Positions 25,762 to 32,356 of a stretch of 34,902 bases of DNA are shown here, one piece after another (the stretch's first letter is position 1; the number at the start of each line of letters is the position of its first letter). Source of the stretch: Rhodococcus erythropolis NBRC 15567 (GTDB lineage: Bacteria; Actinomycetota; Actinomycetes; Mycobacteriales; Mycobacteriaceae). The stretch covers positions 1-34,902 of the forward strand of contig NZ_BCRM01000042.1 in the NCBI RefSeq assembly GCF_001552595.1. Reading direction: 5' to 3'. The notes under the pieces are model-generated. The model did no database searches. It was not told the origin of the DNA and was given only the letters and a program-made list of their open reading frames with translations. The position numbers and the translations under genes were made by a program.

Positions 25762-26172
25762 ATGAACGAATGCATTTTTCACGTAGCCCTTGCTGATGAC
25801 TGGGAGGGCGCTCAACGATTCGGAGAATATGAAGGATCAACCCGCGCAAAGACTCTCGATCAGGTTGGCTTCGTCCACGCTGCCACTGCAGGGGATCTCG
25901 AGCATGTTCTCGCGACAGTGTACGGGGACCTTCGACTTCCACTGGTAGTGGTGGTTGTCGATCAGGATGCTCTCCTTGCAGCGGGGGTCTCGATCAGGTG
26001 GGACGAGCGCAACCCATCACCTCCTGGTGCAGACACGCGGGTTCACCGGATCTTGGGAGCAATACCGTTGGATCCGGACATCGTCCTCGATGTTCTCCCG
26101 ATCGAGGAAGTCGGCGGGGAATGGCTTGTTCCCGACGTGTCCGCATATACGCTCCGAGATACGTCCCGGTAG
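25762..26172 (+). CDS. DUF952 domain-containing protein
   Basis: 136 aa. The DUF952 signature is clear: IFHVALADDWEGAQRFGEYE at the N-terminus, then GFVHAATAGDLEHVLATVYG and a C-terminal HRILGAIPLDPDIVLDVLP. AAAGG lies 7 nt before ATG 25762. The family is related in fold to ADP-ribosyltransferase-like proteins but has no established activity. Only 30 bp separate it from the four-helix protein gene, so it may be the last gene of the ferredoxin-ctaD operon. Confidence 0.85.
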   Translation: MNECIFHVALADDWEGAQRFGEYEGSTRAKTLDQVGFVHAATAGDLEHVLATVYGDLRLPLVVVVVDQDALLAAGVSIRWDERNPSPPGADTRVHRILGAIPLDPDIVLDVLPIEEVGGEWLVPDVSAYTLRDTSR

Positions 26173-26369
26173 TCAAAAAATCATGTAAGCGGACTTTGCG
26201 GCTAATAGTGGTGAGCAGGGTCAGGTCATCGAACATTTTTTGCGCACCGACCTCTCGCCGGTGTCGCTTACAGCGTTTGGATGTGACCGATGGTCGACTC
26301 CACCGATCCGCCTGCACTACCGAGAGCGGACCCATGGCACGCGGAAACTACTGTGGCATAAAGATTCCG

Positions 26370-26830
26370 CACACAATTGTGCCCCGGTCGCAGACGTCGT
26401 CAACCCTGTCACGTGGGCAGGTTCGGTGCCGTATGCCGCCGGCATCGCACCTCGTATGCGCATCGGCCACAGCAAAGTGGTTCAACCTGCCCTGGCTGCT
26501 CCTGATCGGATTCGCCGTCCTGATCGCGGCGGTGGCTGCGGCACAGCACTTACGTGGGTTGTCGTCGGTGCAGGTGTTCGTCGAACAGCACCGCGGAGTC
26601 GCGAGGTCAGCCCAGGGGAAACGTCTGCCCTTCCCACATGGTTGGGTGCGCAGCAATTTCTTAATCTGTTTCTGATGGTCTTCATCATCCGGTCGGGCAT
26701 ACAGATTCTCACCGACCACCCTCGGCTGTACTGGACCCGGCACAGCGCTCCTGGTCGGGAGTGGTTTCATATCTAAAAGCCTGTGCCTGCCGATCCCTTG
26801 TGGACAGCGCGCGACGGACCGAACCGTGCA
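26370..26830 (+). pseudogene. Decayed cytochrome-b-type membrane domain (molybdopterin oxidoreductase family)
   Basis: Pieces in different frames reproduce one protein: SRGQVR and PPASHLV, then WFNLPWLLLIGFAVLIAAVA and AAQHLRGLSSVQ, then LPTWLGAQQFLNLFLMVFII and RSGIQILTDHPRLYWTRH, then, after a TAA (26774-26776), KPVPADPLWTARD. By recall this is the start of the cytochrome b561-like membrane domain of actinobacterial molybdopterin-dependent oxidoreductases. At least two frameshifts (near 26470-26480 and 26600), a CAA-to-TAA-type stop and loss of everything after about 26830 make it a pseudogene. Confidence 0.65.
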
Positions 26831-27271
26831 ACATGGGGCCGATGCCTACACGTGCGATCTCGAGCTCGACTGTGGATAAGTCGCTCGACGCAAAAGTGTA
26901 CGACGGTCTTCGGCGGCAGACCGATTCCAGATCGAGTCCCCCATACCCGTTACACCGTCGACAGTTGCCGTTTGGGTGCGATGTACGGTGAGCGAACCGT
27001 CGATAGCTTGAGGTTAGCGAAAATCCGGATTGTACTGTTACGGTAAGTTACTTGAAAGTTGTTCGTTCTTCATGAGGTCGGGGCCGAATGGAGCTCCACC
27101 TGCAATGAAACTATGTAGCACAGCGCTTTTCCGGAACGAAAGTCCCTGTACATTATTTGTTCGTCGTTGCGTTCGACGCATCGAGCTGTCTCACGGAGAT
27201 CCGATCGATGCTTGCGGGATCATTGCAGCACCGTTCCGTACGGCCGCAATCAGCGTTAAGACGGTGGCGCC
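26831..27271. other. Non-coding stretch after the pseudogene
   Basis: No gene seen. Near 27035-27050 a TTACGGTAA element lies in an AT-richer patch and could be an operator half-site or promoter region, but nothing links it to a gene. Confidence 0.4.
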
Positions 27272-27508
27272 ATGACGAGCAGATGTCGGCGCGAAGCCGC
27301 ATTGCTCGCCGTGTTTCTAGCACAATTCGAACCCGTAGCCGGGGGACAGAAACCGACCGTCACTCGCCTCACCGCCCGTGAGATCGACCAGTGGCGAGAG
27401 GACTACGAGCAAGCGGTGCAATGGTCAACTGCAACGAGTTTCAGCACGAACGACGTCGCCAACCTCAAGGAAATGCGTCGACGGTACGGTTTTACCTCCG
27501 CCCTCTGA
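27272..27508 (+). CDS. Small hypothetical protein
   Basis: 78 aa. The second half has natural-looking composition (LTAREIDQWREDYEQAVQWS, then NDVANLKEMRRRYG) and helical character. No ribosome binding site of note before ATG 27272, and the first 25 residues are less convincing. No family recognised. It precedes the nsrR operator region by 140 bp. Confidence 0.4.
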   Translation: MTSRCRREAALLAVFLAQFEPVAGGQKPTVTRLTAREIDQWREDYEQAVQWSTATSFSTNDVANLKEMRRRYGFTSAL

Positions 27509-27644
27509 GAGTGCACTACGGGACGATGTGCTCGACTCGACCTTTCGGCAACGAACCAATTTTGCACGGTCGGTGCCGCTTCACAGCGTTCTCGACCATG
27601 TCGACGTGGTGCGTTGGGCCTTCGTTTGAGATCCCCCTCACATA

Positions 27645-27667
27645 AATAGTCATCTCAGATGCGAATT
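27645..27667. promoter_or_regulatory. NsrR-type operator
   Basis: CATCTCAGATG (27651-27661) is a perfect dyad with a central C, embedded in AATAGT...CGAATTA. It resembles the NO-sensor NsrR sites described in Streptomyces in front of nsrR and hmp genes. It lies 16-38 bp before the nsrR start, so autoregulation of nsrR-hmp is expected. Confidence 0.6.
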
Positions 27668-27682
27668 ATGTAGGTTCGGGTC

Positions 27683-28132
27683 ATGCAGCTGACGCAGTTC
27701 ACCGATCTGGGATTGCGCGTCGTCATGCGGTTGGCCGTACTCGACGCCGATGCCTCCCCCAGTACCCGGGTAATTGCGCAGCAGCTCAACGTGTCGTACT
27801 CCCATGCCACCAAGGTGGTTACGCGGCTCGGCGAGTTGGGCATCGTCACAACCAGGCGTGGTCGCGGCGGTGGGCTTTCCATCACCGAACTCGGCCGCAC
27901 CGCCACCATCGGCTGGCTGGCCAGACGCCTCGAAGGGTCGGGTGAAGTCGTCGACTGCGAAGGCGACAAACCGTGCCCACTGCGCGGCGGCTGCCTCCTT
28001 CGGAGCGCTTTGCGAGAAGCGCAGGAAGCGTTTTTCGTCTCGCTCGACGCGGTCACGATCGAAGACGTCATCCGGCAGCCGTCCAAAACTGTTCTGCTTC
28101 GCCTCACCACTCGGAGCGACGAAGCAAGCTGA
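27683..28132 (+). CDS. nsrR: NsrR, Rrf2-family nitric-oxide sensor and repressor
   Basis: 149 aa iron-sulfur transcription factor. The winged helix starts MQLTQFTDLGLRVVMRLAVL, with the recognition helix around NVSYSHATKVVTRLGELG and a glycine wing RRGRGGGLSI. The cluster ligands match known NsrR: Cys92, Cys98, Cys104 (C-x5-C-x5-C) and Asp8, which in the Streptomyces coelicolor protein is the fourth ligand. NO destroys the 4Fe-4S cluster and releases the repressor. It precedes hmp by 32 nt and has a dyad operator upstream. The ribosome binding site is weak; translation may be nearly leaderless. Confidence 0.9.
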   Translation: MQLTQFTDLGLRVVMRLAVLDADASPSTRVIAQQLNVSYSHATKVVTRLGELGIVTTRRGRGGGLSITELGRTATIGWLARRLEGSGEVVDCEGDKPCPLRGGCLLRSALREAQEAFFVSLDAVTIEDVIRQPSKTVLLRLTTRSDEAS

Positions 28133-28164
28133 TCAACGTCAATTTCGACCGAACGGAGCAGCTC

Positions 28165-29358
28165 ATGCTTTCCCCACAGTCAACCGAGGTCATTCGCGCC
28201 ACCCTTCCCGTGGTCGGCGCCGCCATCGGCGATATCACAACCCTGTTCTACCGCACGATGTTCGACGCACACCCCGAACTCGAACGTGATCTGTTCAATC
28301 GCGGCAACCAGAAACAGGGTGAACAGCAGAAGGCACTCGCGGGCGCTATCGCGGCATTCGCAACGCTTCAGCTCGAACCCGACAGCGCCAAGGTTGATCT
28401 CATCCTTTCTCGTATCGCTCACAAGCACGCGTCGTTGGGCATCACCCCTGACCAGTACGCAATCGTGCACGAACACCTCTTCGCCGCAATCGTCGAAATA
28501 CTCGGCGATGCAGTCACTCCCGACGTCGCGGCAGCATGGGACGAGGTCTACTGGCTGATGGCCGAAACCCTCATCACGATGGAGCGAGGCCTCTACCAGC
28601 TCGCCGGCGTCGATACCGGTGACGTCTGGCGGACGGTTCGAATCACCGAACGGGTATTGCAGTCCGCCGATACCGTGTCACTGACACTCGCCTCACTCGA
28701 CGGCAGCGTTCTCCCCACCTTCGCTCCCGGACAGTACCTTTCGGTCGGCGTGGTGCTTCCAGACGGCGCTCGCCAGATACGTCAATACAGCCTCTGTTCC
28801 GTGCCGAGCAGCGCGGGCTGGCGGATCAGTGTGAAGCGAATCTCGGGAACTCCCGACGGCGAGGTGTCGAACTTCCTCTACAACAACGCGTTCGAAGGTT
28901 CCGAGCTGTCGGTAACCACACCGTTCGGCGATCTGATGATGCCTGACGACGACTCACCATTGCTCCTCGCGTCGGCCGGAATCGGTTGCACACCGATGAT
29001 CGGCATGCTCAATCATCTCGTGGACACCGGCGCCGAGCGTTCGGTCTCAGTCATTCATGCTGACCGATCGATTGCGGATCATGCGCACCGCGCAGAACTC
29101 AGCACACTCGTCGAGAAGATTCCCGCCGCAACCCTGCACCGTTGGTACGAGGATCTCGGCACGCACGTGGCGTTCGGATCTGTTCACGAAGGACGGGCGG
29201 ATTTGCAAGACATTGCAGTGGAGCCCGATACCCAAGCCTTCCTCTGCGGGCCGATGCCGTTCATGTTGGCGATGCGCGCATCGTTGCTCGAACGGGACGT
29301 CCCGCCGCAGAATATCCACTACGAGGTCTTCGGACCGGACAGCTGGGCCAATACCTGA
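28165..29358 (+). CDS. hmp: Flavohemoglobin, nitric oxide dioxygenase
   Basis: Converts NO plus O2 to nitrate using NAD(P)H. 397 aa, the usual size. Globin domain (residues 1-150): distal Tyr29 (TTLFYR), Gln near residue 53, proximal His88 (RIAHKH). FAD domain: RQYSLCSVP near residue 207. NAD domain: SAGIGCTPMIGML near 271 and the C-terminal FLCGPMPFM and HYEVFGPD. The start ATG 28165 follows GGAG by 6 nt; an upstream extension in the same frame (from 27973) overlaps nsrR and is not real. Co-transcribed with nsrR and followed by a 65-aa protein gene and a terminator. Confidence 0.95.
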   Translation: MLSPQSTEVIRATLPVVGAAIGDITTLFYRTMFDAHPELERDLFNRGNQKQGEQQKALAGAIAAFATLQLEPDSAKVDLILSRIAHKHASLGITPDQYAIVHEHLFAAIVEILGDAVTPDVAAAWDEVYWLMAETLITMERGLYQLAGVDTGDVWRTVRITERVLQSADTVSLTLASLDGSVLPTFAPGQYLSVGVVLPDGARQIRQYSLCSVPSSAGWRISVKRISGTPDGEVSNFLYNNAFEGSELSVTTPFGDLMMPDDDSPLLLASAGIGCTPMIGMLNHLVDTGAERSVSVIHADRSIADHAHRAELSTLVEKIPAATLHRWYEDLGTHVAFGSVHEGRADLQDIAVEPDTQAFLCGPMPFMLAMRASLLERDVPPQNIHYEVFGPDSWANT

Positions 29359-29369
29359 GCGGAGCCGAC

Positions 29370-29567
29370 ATGACGGAAGACCCACCGGTGGAAACTCTTT
29401 CGCGGTGGTCGGATTCGGGAGCGACGTGGCGTGTTCTACGGCGCACCTCCACATCGATCACGGTCTCACTACGGCGCTGCGACGGGGGCGAGGAAGTTGA
29501 GCGTCTGACCTCATCCGATCCCGACCTCCTGGAGTGGATCGGTGACCGTGTGAGCAGCGAGGACTGA
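29370..29567 (+). CDS. Small conserved protein downstream of hmp
   Basis: 65 aa, soluble: TLSRWSDSGATWRVLRRTST and SITVSLRRCDGGEEVERLTS, ending SSDPDLLEWIGDRVSSED. This pattern occurs in short actinobacterial hypothetical proteins. GGAG lies 5 nt before ATG 29370, and only 11 nt separate it from the hmp stop, so it belongs to the nsrR-hmp operon; function unknown. Confidence 0.7.
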   Translation: MTEDPPVETLSRWSDSGATWRVLRRTSTSITVSLRRCDGGEEVERLTSSDPDLLEWIGDRVSSED

Positions 29568-29573
29568 CGTGTC

Positions 29574-29600
29574 CAACGCACCGCTACCTGCGGTGCGTTG
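29574..29600. terminator. Terminator between hmp operon and VOC gene
   Basis: CAACGCACCGC, loop TACCT, GCGGTGCGTTG: a perfect 11-bp stem placed between two convergent genes, 7 bp after one stop codon and 7 bp before the other. Serves both strands. Confidence 0.85.
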
Positions 29601-29606
29601 AGCACG

Positions 29607-30020
29607 TCATCCGTGGAATCGTTGTGCGATCAGCTCTCGGGGTAGTTTCTCTGGGCCCGGGTAGGCGACGATGACACGTATACCGTCAGGGTCGCAGCCA
29701 TCGACGAAAGTCACTCCACCGACTACCTGGGTGAAGGTAGAGGCATCGTATGCGCGTAGTCGTTCACTGATCCGCGCCAATTCTTCTTCGGTATCAGCGG
29801 ACCACATGACGTAGTGGACGCCGATGTTGCTCATGTTGCGCCGCGATGCGCCCTGTTGGACATACATGTAGATCTGGAAATCATCCGGCGTCAGAAGGAG
29901 CGCCGCCTCGCGTTCACGCAAGGCGACACGGCAGGAAAATACGTCGCAGTAGTAGCTCACCGACCGATCCAGGTTGGCTACTTGCATCACCGACGAGGCA
30001 ACTTTGGCGGCAGCACACAT
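29607..30020 (-). CDS. VOC (glyoxalase/dioxygenase-fold) family protein
   Basis: 137 aa, one vicinal-oxygen-chelate unit of two beta-alpha-beta modules: VMQVANLDRSVSYYCDVFSC near the N-terminus and GGVTFVDGCDPDGIRVIVAY near the C-terminus. The metal-ligand histidine positions are partly lost (a Val-Met pair at the start; HYVMW in the middle), so catalytic activity is uncertain; it could bind small molecules or give resistance. ATG 30020 has AGGAGAG 4-5 nt upstream. It converges with the hmp operon. Confidence 0.8.
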   Translation of the reverse strand: MCAAAKVASSVMQVANLDRSVSYYCDVFSCRVALREREAALLLTPDDFQIYMYVQQGASRRNMSNIGVHYVMWSADTEEELARISERLRAYDASTFTQVVGGVTFVDGCDPDGIRVIVAYPGPEKLPRELIAQRFHG

Positions 30021-30450
30021 TTTTCTCTCCTACTCCCGAACAAGCCAGAGGCCTTCACAGTACCGTCGCACTCGGTGTATTGGCTTTCTCTGTGGCGCGA
30101 AGTCCGCATGCACCAGAATTCGCCGCTGACGTCGATGACCGTTCGCCAACTCCCGCTCCGTGGTGACCCGCCCGGACGGTCGTCAGTACCAGCCAGGCGG
30201 GCCGAGTACACCCGACCTGGGAGAGTCGGGCGCACGATCAGGGATCGGCCCACCGGACGTGTGTGACGACCTCCCGGAGAACCCCATCCGTCACCGTCTC
30301 GGAACTAGAGACGACGCGGAAAACGAATGTAGCGCACACAGTTCCACTGATCTACCACTGCCTGCGACTTACCACGGTCACGTCCCTCCCACAGTTCGGC
30401 CGATCTAAACTCACCAGAACAATTAAAGCCACACCCTCACAGGAGCAGCG
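30021..30450. other. Intergenic stretch upstream of second cassette
   Basis: No convincing gene. Short open frames (for example plus 30160-30408) have atypical composition and no ribosome binding site. It probably holds the promoters of the divergent VOC gene and the 212-aa gene. Confidence 0.4.
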
Positions 30451-31089
30451 ATGAGTCCCCGGCCCACCTGGCTCCACACCCGATCCACCGAACTTCGGGC
30501 CGCACTCCTCGATCTCGGGCTCACGATCACCGACACCGAAGCCCGGAAAATCCTCGACGACAAACTCACCGAATACGCGACCCTGATGAGAGTCACCCGC
30601 CAGACCGCACAGCGTGACTTCACCGACGAACGCCTCCTCGCGTTCGCACAGTCCCTCGCGGTGTCACTCTACGACGAAGCCCCCGGCGCCGACCTGATCG
30701 AATTCGAACGCAGCATCTCCATGCCCGTCGCTGCCGTCGGTCTGACCACCGCGGCGCTGGCCGAAGCCTTGAAAGTCGCGCACGTCAACCTCGACGACAA
30801 AGAAGCCCTCGCAGGCCTGTCGCTACTGTCGACTCTCGGTATGATCACCGCCGACGCCAATGCTTTCTTCGTCCCGACCCCGCGTCCTCTGCTCTTGCGC
30901 ATCGCGCGCTATCTCGACGGCGCCGCGACATCCGTCACCGACGGTGCGAACCTGCCCGACGGCCTCGACGACACCCACAGACAGCACTTCGCGGACGTCC
31001 TCGCCCAGGACGCCGACGGAATCCGGGCTCTCGCCAACACCGAAGACGGCGACACCCCGCGACTGTGGCGCACCCCCAACCCGCGCTGA
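30451..31089 (+). CDS. Hypothetical protein of mobile-element type
   Basis: 212 aa, soluble. AGGAG lies 5 nt before ATG 30451. N-terminal helices (STELRAALLDLGLTITDTEA) are followed by an HTH-like stretch, TLMRVTRQTAQRDFTDERLL (residues 44-63), then a long helical region (VGLTTAALAEALKVAHVNLD) and a C-terminus ending in WRTPNPR. I recall similar proteins only as hypotheticals on rhodococcal accessory elements. May be a DNA-binding accessory factor. Same orientation as the two small genes after 31514. Confidence 0.6.
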   Translation: MSPRPTWLHTRSTELRAALLDLGLTITDTEARKILDDKLTEYATLMRVTRQTAQRDFTDERLLAFAQSLAVSLYDEAPGADLIEFERSISMPVAAVGLTTAALAEALKVAHVNLDDKEALAGLSLLSTLGMITADANAFFVPTPRPLLLRIARYLDGAATSVTDGANLPDGLDDTHRQHFADVLAQDADGIRALANTEDGDTPRLWRTPNPR

Positions 31090-31513
31090 CCGCCGGTGCA
31101 GCGAAACATAGTCGATGCGCTGAAACCTGCGGGACGGCTCGCCCGCCGATAGACCAGGGGTGGCTACCGGCGGAGCGTTCGCCATGCCCGTTGGGGACCG
31201 GGTGATGCCGCCCCCGAAAATTTACGTGCCACCCACCTCGGTTACCAGTCTTCGCACAGTTACAGCTACTTGAGCATTGAACTATCGAGGGGAGTGCCTC
31301 GCCGCCTGCAGGTGAACCGGTACCGAGTTAGTTCATCGCACCCATGAGTCGCCTTCACTTATCTCCCGCGTACCGACCGGTCAGCAATGACGCAGTAACA
31401 TCACCATTTGGTGCGCTGCTTTCCGCCTCGGTTCCAGCGCACCACCCGATACCACCGCACAGGCAGTCACCCCTTCGGACTGCCTGCATGAGCCACACGT
31501 GCAGGAGCGACGC
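31090..31513. other. Intergenic stretch in the second cassette, with a leader hairpin
   Basis: No gene seen in 420 bp. Near its end CAGGCAGTC (31460-31468) and GACTGCCTG (31478-31486) form a perfect 9-bp stem with a 9-nt loop, 16 bp before the ribosome binding site of the 73-aa gene, so it may act in its leader. Confidence 0.5.
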
Positions 31514-31735
31514 ATGACCTCCCCTGACGAGCGTCTGACCGCCAAACTCGAACAACTCCCCATCAGCGACGACGCCCCCATGTGCTCACTCCTGCGCACC
31601 ACCCTGCTCAAACACGCTCAACACGGCAGCGACATCACCGAGCCCACCCTGCTCGGGCTGCTCGCCATCACCGGCGCCCTCGAAGAACGCCTCACCCGAC
31701 TCGAAGCCACGATTCAGCCCTCCCCCACACCATGA
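31514..31735 (+). CDS. Small hypothetical protein
   Basis: 73 aa, helical and acidic: ERLTAKLEQLPISDDAPMC, then LLRTTLLKHAQHGSDITEPT, then GALEERLTRLEATIQPSPTP, a pattern suggesting a helical hairpin. AGGAG lies 6 nt before ATG 31514. The stop overlaps the start of the next gene in ATGA, so the two are coupled. Part of the second mobile cassette; function unknown. Confidence 0.6.
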   Translation: MTSPDERLTAKLEQLPISDDAPMCSLLRTTLLKHAQHGSDITEPTLLGLLAITGALEERLTRLEATIQPSPTP

Positions 31736-31860
31736 CGGCACCACCGCCTCGCATCGACCGACGAAAGCGCGTCCGAAAATTCCTCGGAGCGAGGTCAGAA
31801 ATTGCCGTTATCCTCGGCTGCATCCTCTTCGCCCTCGTCATCGTCTGGTGGGCAGCCTGA
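31732..31860 (+). CDS. Very small single-helix membrane protein
   Basis: 42 aa, coupled to the preceding gene by ATGA. A basic N-terminus (RIDRRKRVRKFLGARSE) precedes one transmembrane helix (IAVILGCILFALVIVWWAA) that forms the C-terminus. Too short to classify, but the ordered topology and the coupling argue for a real gene. Confidence 0.6.
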   Translation: MTAPPPRIDRRKRVRKFLGARSEIAVILGCILFALVIVWWAA

Positions 31861-31872
31861 AAAAAACTTCTC

Positions 31873-32002
31873 TGTCGAAAAGACAAGGTCTGTGGGTTAT
31901 TCGACATAGATTGTCGACACCAGTTCTCGACACCGCTCCCTCAGTACGAACTGGGGATATACATGCTTCACAGAAGCGTCGAATACCGATCCATTCTCGA
32001 CA
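31873..32002. repeat. Resolvase recombination site array (res-like), right copy
   Basis: Three dyads of TGTCGA/TCGACA half-sites: a 34-bp one (31873-31906), one of 21 bp after a 5-bp gap (31912-31932), and one of 26 bp (31977-32002, CGTCGA...TCGACA). The first shares GGGTTATTCGACATAG and its overall size with the site at 13851 next to the resolvase gene. No recombinase gene lies adjacent to this copy. Confidence 0.7.
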
Positions 32003-32130
32003 GGAAAGTTGCATTTCTCTTGCCACAGACATGGCATTTCACGCGGGCCGCGGCCGGTGCTGACACGAGTAGCCGACAAGTCGGTGTCGACGCGGGCGCC
32101 GCCGACTAGGCACCCGGCGCAAGTCGCTAT

Positions 32131-32182
32131 GTCTCAATACCTGAAGCGTTTCGTTGGTCGCCGCATTGCACACTATTGAGAC
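32131..32182. repeat. GTCTCAATA inverted repeat
   Basis: GTCTCAATA (32131-32139) and TATTGAGAC (32174-32182) are perfect inverted copies; a third TGAGAC follows at 32204-32209. This may be another recombinase or transposon-end site in the junk between the mobile cassette and fadD15. The whole 31861-32356 interval has no gene. Confidence 0.45.
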
Positions 32183-32235
32183 GAGAGTTTTGGTACGCAC
32201 TTCTGAGACGCGTTGAGCTGGGGCAACGCCTGATT

Positions 32236-32291
32236 TGTGACTTTCGGGTGAATGTGGCGTGGTTTTCGATGCCTGATTTGGCATGCTTTGA
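32236..32291 (+). repeat. Dispersed repeat, copy 2
   Basis: Same blocks and spacing as 6693-6748 (TGTGACTTTCG, 8 nt, TGGCGTGGTTTTC, 10 nt, TTGGC), located about 65 bp beyond the 3' end of fadD15. Confidence 0.6.
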
Positions 32292-32356
32292 GGTTTGTCG
32301 ATTTTTCCTTCAGTTCTCCAAGGGAATTTTGGATACCAGTGAGCGGAGTCGATGGG

